Assembly (NCBI GenBank): GCA_964019155.1
Contig: OZ025242.1
Span: forward strand, 88,046,705-88,110,704
From: Osedax fenrisi
Lineage: Eukaryota > Annelida > Polychaeta > Sabellida > Siboglinidae
DNA length: 64,000 nucleotides
Direction: 5' to 3'
In this document: piece by piece, positions 11,577 through 23,000 of the stretch
How positions within the stretch are numbered: position 1 is the first letter of the stretch
How the letters are laid out: every line of letters begins with the position of its first letter
The notes under the pieces: generated by a model
Told to the model about the DNA's origin: nothing
The model's database searches: none
What the model saw: the letters and a program-made list of their open reading frames with translations, nothing else
Program-made: the position numbers and the translations under genes

Positions 11577-12085
11577 AAACTTACATACTAAATATTGCAT
11601 TCTACTTTGCGCATTTATTGCACAACCAAAGTGCATACTAAATACTGCATTATACTTTGCGCATTTATTGCACAAACAAACTTGCATACTAAATACTGCA
11701 TTCTACTTTGCGCATGTATTGCACAAACAAACTTGCATACTAAATACTGCATTTTACATTGCGTATTTATTGCACAACCAAAATTGCATACTAAATACTG
11801 CATTCTATTTTGCGTATTTATTGCGCAACCAAAGTGCATACTAAATACTGCATTCTACTTTGCGTATTTATTGCACAACCAAAATTGCATACTAAATACT
11901 GCATTCTACTTTGCGCATTTATTGCACAAACAAACTTGCATACTAAATATTGCATTATACTTTGCGCATTTATTGCACAAACAAACTTGCATACTAAATA
12001 CTGCATTCTACTTTGCGCATTTATTGCACAAACAAACTTACATACTAAATACTGCATTCTACTTTGCGTATGTATTGCGCACTAG
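11577..12085. repeat. 51-bp minisatellite, ~10 units
   Basis: Unit starts (catacta) fall at 11584, 11634, 11685 and onward with period 50-51. Each unit reads catactaaatactgcattc followed by tactttgcgcatttattgca and a variable cacaa(a/c)caaa junction. Because 51 is divisible by three, long ORFs open on both strands (for example a repeated LHTKYCILLCAFIAQTN), but nothing indicates they are translated. A fragment in inverted orientation follows at about 12135-12160 (tgcgcaaatattacgcaaag). Confidence 0.9.
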
Positions 12086-12089
12086 ACTA

Positions 12090-12279
12090 TTTTATTTTAT
12101 TTTATTCATATTGCAATAAAATAGAAACAAAAAATGCGCAAATATTACGCAAAGTTAAATCTGTTGTTTACTGGGAAATGGATTCTGATTGGTTGTCGAT
12201 AATATTGCAATTATAATGTTTAAATCGCGTGCGTCATTTTTTAAGAACTTCGTTGAATTAACATATAAGCAAGATTATA

Positions 12280-12311
<32 letters not shown>

Positions 12312-13074
12312 TCGTATATATGAAATGCATAAGTTATAGCATGCAGATAAATATATATCACATTTTTGTATAAATATCAAATTTATATAAAAATATACAT
12401 TTGTGTATAATATGTATAGGAAAAATACGTATGGTTATGTTATTTTAATGAGAAATTATTTTATAAATTTGTATAGTTTTAAAATTTACATTTAATATAT
12501 TATATGATACTATTATATAAATATACCACTTAACCAATTAATATAACTCCTACTGTATATACTAGTAGTATATAATGCTAGTATAATACTAACACTATTA
12601 ATATAATATGTAGATAGGTAAATATAATATAATATACTATATATAGGTGTGTATTTGTGTGTTGATAGAGTATACTAACACTTAATATAATTAATATATT
12701 AGAAAATGTATAAAGGTATATTTTTCGTTTGTGCTTATCTAGAACTTAATAAATTATCAAAACAAGAAAATAATATTACTTTAGCATATTATTTTTCTGG
12801 CCCCTCAGTTATTTATAAAATGTCATGTCTAACTTCTTTATGGATACATTTGTTATCTATTATCCGTTATTTGTGTTGTAAACAATATATATTTATATAT
12901 ATATATTTATATCGCGGTTTAAATAAATATATATTATTATTATATGCTTGTAATACATACAATTTAATGTTAATTAACTTCCATTTAAATATACATATAA
13001 ATTATGATATTATACTATAAATTATGTAATATATATATATATATATTACATAATTTATAATTTATATTAAATGG

Positions 13075-13110
<36 letters not shown>

Positions 13111-14768
13111 CATACATTTAATTCTATAATTTAAATTATTTTATATTGTGTTATTTTTGAAATTATATTCATATTATATATATATATATATGTATTATTA
13201 GTATATTATTATTATCTACATTTATACAATTATTTAAATAATAGGTTGCTATTTATTAACATAAATAATAAGCCTATAGCCTATATGCTACTTATGTCGG
13301 TATAGACTCTATACTATAGGGTGCACTCTCATATGTGGAATACATATATATATAGGACTAAATACACTATATCATACATATATATTCTTAAGAATTAAAT
13401 ACCACGTGGTATGTAGGTATCCCTACATAATTATATTAATCTAAAAAAAGCTCTGCTGATATTAAATTACATTTATAAAAATATATTACTATTAAATATC
13501 AATTTACTTACATAACAATTAATACATTAAAATAAATCTACACATATCTGATAGTAATCAAATAAATCTATAAAAAATACATTAAATTAATATCAATTTG
13601 TAATACAATAAATGAAATCTACCATTATATCAAAATTATTTATATAAAATACATTACAAAATAATATAGAATGTAGTTAAATCTATAAATATGCCTACTT
13701 CTATTAAATAAATATATAAAAAAAAACCTTAAAATAAAATATATTAGTGTCTACTGATAATTAAATTACATTTATAAAAATAAAATATATACCAATATTA
13801 GCATTCGAATGCTATTAAATTGAATACCTTTATTTTAAATAATGAATATGATATTGATAACATGATATTAAATTTATAAACATAAAGTACAATTTTTTAA
13901 ACACTTATTACATTACTTACAATTAATCAATACTTACTATCAATTAATAAAAATATATAGCATGAATAACTTCTGAATAACCAATATATTTTTTAACCAC
14001 TAATACAAAATAATAAATTGAATAAATCTACAAAAACTTTAATATATTCTTTTAAAGATTACAATTAAACAAATAATTAATTGAATAAAAAATAATAATA
14101 TAATCTGATTTAAAATTTGTTAAATATAATTGAAATATTATACTAAATATTATGAATTCATAAAATATACAAATATGCCTTGTAGTATTAATTTGTAATA
14201 CTTTTATAAAAAATACAATATAACATATTAAATTATAAATGAAATATTGTTTATATATTTATTTATTATAGTTGTAATTAATAATTATATGAAATGATTT
14301 TGATAAATATAACATAGATAAGTAACCTATATATATAAATTATTACAATTTAATTAACTTTAATTAATATAATAAAATTACATATAGTAAAATAAAATTA
14401 TTATCCACAATTCTCTATCTGTCTAACGACTATTAATTAGTTGATATAATGAATGTTATTTAGACCTATATTTACGATAATTGCCAGAATTTTATATATT
14501 ATTATTCTAACTACTATAGTAGATAATATTTATATTATTATAAATTTAATTCATATTTTAAGTTTAAAATTAATAATATAACTAATTTTTCATTTGTACT
14601 TATCTAGAATATAAATCTAATACATATCCATATTCTAATTAATATAATATATATTATATATATATAAATTATTCTAAAGGTAATTTAATAAAATTGTTTT
14701 ATTCAGATGATGTATTTTAATTAAATAATCAACACTAATAATTAATAATAACTAATGAATTAAAGTAA
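12090..14768. other. AT-rich DNA without identifiable genes
   Basis: It contains (TA)n at 12285-12310 and a long AT hairpin centred near 13035 whose arms run from ttccatttaa (~12978) to ttaaatggaa (~13077). A loosely periodic aaatctataaaaaatacatt-type region covers 13480-13760. A 104-codon plus-strand ORF (12706-13020) is compositionally biased and not called. Confidence 0.6.
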
Positions 14769-14950
14769 TTATGATGCCGAGACAAGTAACTATGCTGACG
14801 AGATAAGTAATTATGAGGCCGAGATAAGTAATTATGATGACGAGATAAGTAATTATGATGACGAGATAGATAATTTGATGTAGAGACACGTAATTATGAG
14901 GCCGATATAGATAATTTGATGCCGAGATAAGTAATTATGATGACGATTAT
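14769..14950. repeat. 21-bp minisatellite, ~8 units
   Basis: Unit gagataagtaattatgatga plus c, with variants (gaggcc, gatgcc, gatagataatttgatg). The period is a multiple of three and one frame reads EISNYDD repeatedly for about 38 codons before a stop. No start codon or splice context supports a gene. Confidence 0.85.
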
Positions 14951-15444
14951 AATATGTATAAAATATTATAACACAACGATAGGTAAATTATTAGAGTAAT
15001 GGTCCTATACGTTATTTTCCTAAAATTATTTTTCGTAAATAATATAAATATCACGTTTGAATTTACTTAACTATAATGCGAATATTGTACGTAGTTAGGA
15101 GTTGTATATAGTTTATGAAAGACTGTCTAATTCCAAGTATAAGGAACTATAATATGTATATAAAAATATATCACAACGATAGGTAAATTATTAGAGTAAT
15201 GGAACTAATTATTTTTCTAAAATTAATTACATTCGATCATATATACATAATATTATTAATGTAAACGTCATAATAGTATATTAACATAACACAAGTATAG
15301 GTAAACTGTTGTATTACGACTTATAATAGAAATCAAAAATAAATATTAGTATTTATTAATTATTAATTCTCTATATTCTATTCACTTTATAATGAAATCA
15401 TAATATTTACTCTATTATTAAATATATTCTTAATTAAAAATAAG

Positions 15445-15498
15445 ACAATTAGCCGAGTTGTCTAGAGAGATGTGTTATTAATCTATTTTTGGCCGAAT
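15445..15498 (+). pseudogene. tRNA-like 5' half (A box), split by an insertion
   Basis: aattagccgagttgtctaga resembles a tRNA D-arm/A box, and an anticodon-arm-like segment follows. The expected T-arm is missing here and resumes at 16438-16462 (ggggtatgattccccatcac), beyond the palindromic insertion. Compare the uninterrupted minus-strand copy at 16833-16910. Confidence 0.6.
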
Positions 15499-16441
15499 GC
15501 CGGTGTCGTATTGAGATGATACCAACTATCGATATGATACCAAATGAACTTTGACATTTCTATTATCGCCCATAGATTTTTAAATTCACATTTACAGTGT
15601 TATAATAGCATATTATAATATTGTATATTAAATAATTAGCATTGTATATAAACATTACCATGTTGGTAATGAAAAATGTATTTTAAACGATATAATCGAA
15701 ATATTTTTGTGTGATAGTATTTATTTCCTTTGTGGTTTATTTTAGGGTTTATTTATTTTCAAATTAAATTAAAATTTTTGAAATAATTAATTTATTATGA
15801 ATATATTGAAATAAACGAATTTTAATGTATTAACATTATACGTATTTATATTAATTCAATAGAGTAAATTATATTACATACGAATACAGTAAATTAGTTC
15901 AATTCTGAATTCATAGTAGGTTCACTATATTAATAACTTTGAAACAATTTTTAAATGAATTTATTTAATGTTATTTAATTATAAATGTCCGAAACCTATA
16001 ATTCTACTTATTTTTTAAGTTTATGAATTCAGAATTGAAAAAAATTATTGTATTCTCATGTAATATTATTCACTTTAATTAATTGATATAAGTACTTATG
16101 ATTTTAATACATTAACATTCGTTTATTTCAAAATATCCATAAAAAATTAATTATTTCAAAAATTTTTAATTTAATTTGAAAATAAATAAACCCTAAAATA
16201 AACCCCAAATAAAATAAATACTATCACACAATAATATTTCGATTATATCGTTTAAAATACATTTTTCATTACCAACATATTAATATTTATATACTATGCT
16301 AATTATTTAATATCCAATATTATAATATGCTATTATAACACTGTAAATGTGAATTTAAAATAAATTGGGCGATAATAGAGGGGTCAAAGTTCATTTGGTA
16401 TTATATCGATAGTTGGTATCATCTCAATACGACACCGGGGT
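15498..16441. mobile_element. 0.94-kb palindromic (foldback) element
   Basis: The two halves are reverse complements over roughly 450 bp each with a short centre near 15965. The ends read ccggtgtcgtattgagatga and its inverse; the first ~55 bp are almost perfect. It interrupts a tRNA-like sequence whose intact homologue is present at 16833-16910. CCGG borders both ends and could be a 4-bp target duplication, but CCGG is self-complementary, so it may instead be part of the terminal repeat. No ORF lies inside. Confidence 0.75.
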
Positions 16442-16446
16442 ATGAT

Positions 16447-16834
16447 TCCCCATCACGGAACATTATTTTATCTTTTTTATAAAATATAATTATTTTTTTA
16501 ATATATAATATTAAATTATTATTCTAAATAAATCGATTAAATCAATTGTATATTATATTACAAAAAAATATTTAAAATAGCAAATCAATTTTTTTCTTTA
16601 TATATATATATATAATAATTAATAGATTATACATTACTAGATATATTACAACAACATATTTAACAGTACATATAATGTAGTTATCAATTAATTTAAATTA
16701 TTCAAATAATATTATTAATCTATTAATCTATTTAGAAGAATAATTTAGTATTATATATTAACATATATTATATATCTATATTAAAAAAATAATTATATTT
16801 TATAAAAAAGATAAAATAATGTTCCGTGATGGGG
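16447..16834. repeat. Central hairpin of the giant inverted repeat
   Basis: About 58 bp from ccccatcacggaacatta through ttttatcttttttataaaat at 16449-16507 match the inverse at 16777-16834 perfectly or nearly so. More diverged inner arms and an AT-rich loop lie between. Confidence 0.85.
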
Positions 16835-16910
16835 AGTCGAACCTAGACATTCAGCCAAAAATAGATTAATAACACACCACTCTAAACAACTCGGCTAATT
16901 ATCTTATTAT
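16833..16910 (-). pseudogene. tRNA-like sequence (SINE head or tRNA pseudogene)
   Basis: On the minus strand, tagccgagttgtttagag (A-box-like) is followed about 45 bases later by ggttcgactcc, a good B box. The T-stem is poorly paired (ctagg against cccca), so it is not a functional tRNA. The mirrored copy has ggggtatgattcccc with a well-paired T-stem but a mutated loop. Confidence 0.6.
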
Positions 16911-17674
16911 ATATTATAAATATATTTAATAATAGAGTAAATATTATGATTTAATTATAAAGTAAATCAGAATATAGATAATTAATAATTAATAAATACT
17001 AATATTTATTTTTGATTTCTATTATAATTCGTAATACAACAGTTTCCAGGAACAGTTTACCTATAATTGTTTTATGTTATAATACTATTATGACGATTAC
17101 CTTAATAATAGTATGTATATATGATCGAAAGTAATTAATTAATTTTAGAAAAATAATTAGTTCCATTACAGTAATGATTACTCTAATAATGTACGTATCG
17201 TTGTATTATATTATAGTTGCTTCTACTTGGAATTAAATAGTATTTAAGAAAATATATACATCTCCTATATACGTACAAAATTCGCATTACAATTAAGTAC
17301 ATTCAAACGTGATATTATTTACGAAAATTAATTTTAGAAAAATAATTAGTTCCACTACTCTAATAATTTACGTATCGTTGTGTTATATTATTTTATACAT
17401 ATTATATATTGTTTCTACTTGGAATTAAACAGTATTTCATAAACTATATAAAACTCCTAAGTACGTACAATATTCGCATTATAGTTAAGTAAATTCAAAC
17501 GTGATATTTATATTATTTACGAAAAATAATTTTAGGAAAATAACGTATAGGACCATTACTCTAATAATGTACCTATTACTAATAACGTTGTATTATAATA
17601 TTTTATACATATTATATATTGCTTCTACTTAGAATTAAACAGTCTTTCAGAAACTATATAAAACTCCTATATAA

Positions 17675-17785
17675 TAATAATAATTTCCTATAGTTAACTC
17701 AGCTCAGAGAAAATTATTAAGGTGGACAATTTGAGTCGTTCCAGTAGAAATGGTTTTTATTTATTACACATCCAATATTGATTAC

Positions 17786-17821
<36 letters not shown>

Positions 17822-18971
17822 TTCATTATGTATACAAATATGTATTCTGATATTAAAATTCATTGAATATAGATTTAATTATACATACTATTTTTTAGAA
17901 TACCATTTTTATATAAATAACTGATTTATAAAGAATGTGACATGTATTAATTTGATACATTTAACATGAATAGAAATAATTAAATTATATATATTTATAT
18001 TTTATAACAAATATATTTAACATTTATTCAACAGTTTCTTAAAATATACAATATATATTTGTATATATTTATATATTTGAAATTAATAATTTGTATTAAA
18101 TTATTATTCTATGATAAAAATGTCCTATAGTTATAATCAAGTCTTATCAAATCGATTCAGAAAACATCTACCTGGGCTAATCTATGAGATTCTCATAAAA
18201 ATGGTTTGAATTTAAAATATTAAAATATTAAATTCATTAAATATGCATATATATTATACATATATTAGGATATTAAAATACATTTAATTATAATTTAATT
18301 ATAGGTATTTTTATGTATTCCTATGTATTTTTTTTATAAATAATTAATTGATAAATAATTTAATTACTTTGATGAATTTAACATGAATAGAAATAATTAA
18401 ATTATATATTTACTAGCATAAATCATATATTATAATTTACATGTAGTTTAATAACAATTTAATTATAATATATAAATGCATTTTTTATAAAAAAAATATA
18501 TTTGATAACATTATTTCTCAAAATATAAAATATATAAATATAAATTTGAATTACATTATTATTCTATGTCTATATAATGTGTGTATATATACATATATGT
18601 TATATGTAACTATAGTTATATACTAATAATGATTTAATTGTCTACAGTTAGCTCGGTTCAGAGATCATCAACCTGCATTGCAGATCCTGCAGGTGGGCTA
18701 ATTCATGTTCCTCTTGTTAACATGGTTTTTACTTACTTATGCAATATTAAGATTTAAATATATTATATTTATTTAAAATATAAATATGTAATCTGATATA
18801 CATTTAATTTAAATGTATATATTTAAATACTTTAATAATTAATTATAAATAACTTACTTATAATGTGAAATATAGGTAAATTTTATAAATTTTAAAATGT
18901 TTACATTAATAGAAATAATCAAATTATACACCTAAATAAATATATTTTAACAAATAATTTCTAAAAATGTA
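17675..18971. repeat. 1.3-kb dispersed repeat, copy 1
   Basis: Nearly identical to 29829-31131; differences I noticed are a few indels in (TA)n tracts, one added cagct-type repeat and isolated bases. It consists of three ~500-bp monomers (from ~17690, ~18120 and ~18640). Each monomer starts with a conserved ~90-bp core (ctatagttaactcag...cagagaa...gggcta...catggttttta) in otherwise poorly conserved AT-rich sequence. This copy abuts the right arm of the giant inverted repeat. Confidence 0.9.
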
Positions 18972-19020
18972 TTATGAATATGCCACGGTCAAGGGTTCAA
19001 ATCCAATACTAGCCAAAAAA
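18971..19020 (+). pseudogene. tRNA-like 3' fragment with A-rich tail
   Basis: caagggttcaaatccaatac contains a consensus B box (GGGTTCAAATCC) and is followed by an A run, like the head-tail junction of a tRNA-derived retroelement. It has no A box and directly abuts the end of the 1.3-kb repeat. Confidence 0.5.
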
Positions 19021-19439
19021 AATAATATTTTTAAATATTATAATATTTTCATCTTTTATTATAATTATTTTTTTTTTAAATTATATGCGATCACACTTTA
19101 TAGAGTTTTTTCTATTATTATTTAAATGTCTAAATAAACTAATATTATTATTAGTATTATATATATATATATATATATATATAAGTTATATCAGGGATCA
19201 TAATATATCCTTATTATATATTATATAATTTATTAATTATTATAATTATATTATATTATATATAAGATTTATAATAAGTTATATATTATTATAATAATAT
19301 TATATTATATATAATTTTTATAATAAGTATTAAAATATAACCTGTTCAACGAATATTATTTCGATATTAACTAATGTTTATTTTGATATTATATATAAAT
19401 TTCATTATGTTACACTAATATTATATGATAAGAAGATTG

Positions 19440-19658
19440 AAAATATATCAAGTCGGTTCTCCAAAGAATTTTATCAAAACTGTTAGAATATTGGTTCTTA
19501 GGAGAACCTATTTGGATATTTATAAACTGAAGATCCATTTTTGGTTCTTCAAAGAACCATGGCAGAATTCCGTAAAAAATATTGGTTCTCTGAAGACCAA
19601 TGTCGGTTCTTTAACCACAAATGGTTCTTCAAAGTACCATCTGTTTTAAGAGTGTATG
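19440..19658. mobile_element. MITE-like GGTTCTTCAAAGAACC repeat cluster
   Basis: GGTTCT occurs at least seven times (19454, 19492, 19541, 19583, 19604, 19622 and others), several as ggttcttcaaagaaccat self-complementary units. The block ends with ttttaagagtgta. The 41.5-kb element ends with a very similar tttttaacagtgta, so the two are probably related non-autonomous elements. Confidence 0.65.
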
Positions 19659-20051
19659 ATCTCATACAAGGCAAATCAATCATGGTATCTTTAAGCGAGA
19701 GACATACTAAAGTAACTTGAAGAATAAACAAATAATCTATGTGATATTATTATTAAGATCAAATATAATATATTAAAATTTACAATGAGTAAGTCTACAA
19801 GAAATATTATAAATATATTTACTATATAAATTATACAAATTAATAAGTTGTTATATTTAATAGTGAAAGTATTTTTTATCTTAATGTATTTATTAGTATT
19901 GATATGATAACAATATATTTAACTATTTAAATTAATGTTACCACTGGTAATTTATTAGCAATTATTTAATATTATTTTAATCTGTATATATAGTATATGT
20001 AGTAAAAGTAAGTGAATAAATAATTTAAAAAAATATATATGTATTTCAAAT

Positions 20052-23000
20052 TTATTTTAAGTTCTTAATTTGTCTATTAATTTTCTTATATTCATTATAT
20101 AACTTGGTTCTAATTTTCAAATATTTTTCTTGTTTAGTAAATTTTTTTAAAGAATTTAAATTAGTTTCAGCAATATATTCCAAAATTTCTGATTTACCTA
20201 TTAATAGTTATAATTAATAATTGTATAGAAACAATAATGATATATGTATACATACTTGGTAGTTTTTCAGATACCGTTTCTTTATTTGGAGAATTTAGAA
20301 AATAATTTTTAAAATAATTAAAAATAGATTTTGTATCTTCGGGAGACCACTTTATGCTTCCTAGAATATAAAATTGATAAATACATATTAATTAAATTTA
20401 ATATAAGTATACAATTGATACTATAAATAAATAATTAAAAAGTAATTATATAATATTATACAACATCAACATATTATGATTAATTTGATCTATTCAAAAA
20501 TATAGAATATAAAGAACTCTATGAATATTATTATATTTTAATATATAAACCATTTCCCTTCTCTTTTCTTGAAATATCAATAATAGTACAGTCTTCATCG
20601 TACTCATAGTCCTTATCTTGTTCTTCTACATCTTCTTCAGACGTAGAGTTTATAGGGTCACTTGTGGTGTCTTTAAATAGTACATTTATCAATACATAAC
20701 ATTAATCATATATTATTTAATTGATTTACCATTTTTATTTTTTAAAATTAATGCCATGTCTTTTAAAAGATGATTACCAGGAGCAGATTGATAATTTTCA
20801 TAATTAATTTTCTCGGTATGCCCCATATGATTCATAAATCTAAATAAAATAATAAAACATTACACTTATTAATAATAATATTAATATATTACAAACGTAG
20901 TTCTCTCCCTGTCTGTCAATTGTAAGGATGCTGTATGGGTCGATAGCATATGTCTATTTTGTGTGGCATTGATCTTTTTTATTTTCATCTTCTCACACAC
21001 CATGGATAGACATCTATCTCCGATTACACATGACAGGTTATCTTAATAAATTTAAAATTAATTAAATATATATTTTTTAATGTAAATTAATTACTAACTT
21101 TTTGTAGCAAAGAGAAATGTATTGTCTTTATTTATACAATTAATGTTTCTACTATTCACAAGTTTATCAATTTCATTACGTACAAAATCATCAATCATAA
21201 CCTAAAAGGAAATTAATTAAGTGTAAAAATATATATCAATATTAATAATATGTATAGTGATAGTAATAATATGTATAACATATCAGTCATTTTTTAATTT
21301 ATGTAGACATTTTTATTTAAGGGTACATGTAACTATTCAAATTACATAACAAGTAATCATTTTTTTTTAGAGTAAATATAAATAATTTCAGATATTTGAT
21401 TAAAATTATGTAAAAATATGTATCTATATGAAATATTATTTATAAAACGACAGTTTTAAAAAATTACCAATTAACGATAATTAATTCTAAAGGCTGAATT
21501 AATGAATGATGCATGGAGTGCAAATATTTAACTTGTAATAAACATGTTGTCATACATCCCCTTGATGTAGTTATACATATTCAATTTAATAAAAATGTTT
21601 GTAATTTATTGAATATAAATAATTGAGAAATAATTTAGAAAAAATGTAAATTATTTAATACATTTTCTGATGTTAACTTAAAATACAAACCGATACATAT
21701 CTCTTACATTTCCCAAGTGTATATACTAATACAGTATCATTGTAATCTTTATTCTGTATTATTATGTAATAATTAAATAATTACTAATCTATGAATTCAT
21801 TTATTGCTTACCTTTTTCAGCCACGCTCCTTCCAAGGCTTCATTGTACTCCTTAAGTGTAATCTGGGCAACTTCTTGCCCCCGTCTTCCATTCATTAACG
21901 TTAAATAAGTTACTATTATAGCCCGAGTCCAAGTATAATTAATTATCTCATTTTTATGAGATAAAATATATTGTTTGATGTAATTTTGTATGTCCAGGCT
22001 TACTTTACGTTCTGGCATATGATCAACTCTCCTATAATAGTCAAATGTAAATCATATATAACCCCTTAGTTTAATAGAAATATAAATTATATTAATTTAC
22101 CTTTTTTCAAAAGATTTTTTTCTTATATCATAAGTAGCTCTGCTCATTAAAATCTGAATATCATATAAGTACGCTGTTTTGAAATCTTTTATATCTTTTA
22201 CCTAATATGTATTTAGGGAAAAGTTATAATAATATCTTAATAGTAAAAGTTGACTATACTAATTTATATTAAGATGATATGTTTCATATCATATAAATAC
22301 AAATTTTATTTAAAATAATTTTAATAAACTTTACTAAATTTAATTTATTTATGTTATATTAAAACTATAATATTAAACAAACTTTGTCAACATTTTGTTT
22401 CTAGAAAAATAGCCTTTTAAATAATTAATATATTTTCGTATAGTAATATCCATATTATACAGCAATCCTGACTTTATAACATCCTCCTCTTGAGACATCT
22501 TATACAATGTATTGATCAGAGCATCAATATTTTTGATATTAAATATATCCTCAACTTTTTCTATGATATAAATTTAGTTATTTTTTATAAAATCGTTAAT
22601 TGTAAACTGACATACCAATATCAGATGAAATAAATTTAATATTGTATAATATTCTGGCGATTAACCGCATCTCCTGTGCTGTAGATTTTTTGTAACCGAA
22701 TTTATTATTCGACAGCCCACCTTTGATTACAAATTTACGGAAACCATTCTGTAAAAATATAAAAATAATAGATTATTAATAATTACAAATTAATATTACT
22801 AACATGTTTAATTAAATCATCATTTTTTATAATTTCTTTGATTTCCCCATCGTGCATATTATTTATTAAGTCACTGAACTCTTTATCATCATGAAATTTT
22901 ACTAATGATTGAATAGATAGAGGTGCCGCAGAATTACACTTTTTAGTGTGGGAATAAAAATATCTCGTCGATATAAATGTGTTGCATTCTATAATGATAT

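Larger units (their letters stand above)
14950..17660. repeat. Giant inverted repeat centred near 16640
   Basis: The left arm (14950-15498, resuming 16438-16600) is the approximate reverse complement of the right arm (16680-17660). Matching landmarks are caacgataggtaaattatta (14973, 15174) against its inverse at 17190 and 17370; ttgcgaatattgtacgta (~15078) against tacgtacaatattcgc (~17465); agccgagttgt (15449) against acaactcggct (16888); and ccccatcacggaac (16450) against gttccgtgatgggg (16820). The left arm holds two and the right arm three copies of a ~200-bp unit. The left arm is interrupted by the 0.94-kb palindrome at 15498-16441. Confidence 0.85.

Noticed and set aside
11577..12085. 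CRISPR-like regularly spaced repeats
   Set aside because: Units are head-to-tail with no unique spacers, in a eukaryotic context.
11595..12119. 174-codon plus-strand ORF and overlapping minus-strand ORFs
   Set aside because: They arise because the minisatellite period is divisible by three; there is no codon bias, domain, promoter or splice context.
12706..13020. 104-codon ORF
   Set aside because: Ile/Tyr/Leu-rich from AT composition; ends in an AT hairpin; no homology I recognise.
16833..16910. Functional tRNA gene
   Set aside because: A and B boxes are recognisable but acceptor and T stems do not pair properly; mirrored and broken copies show it is a pseudogene or SINE head.
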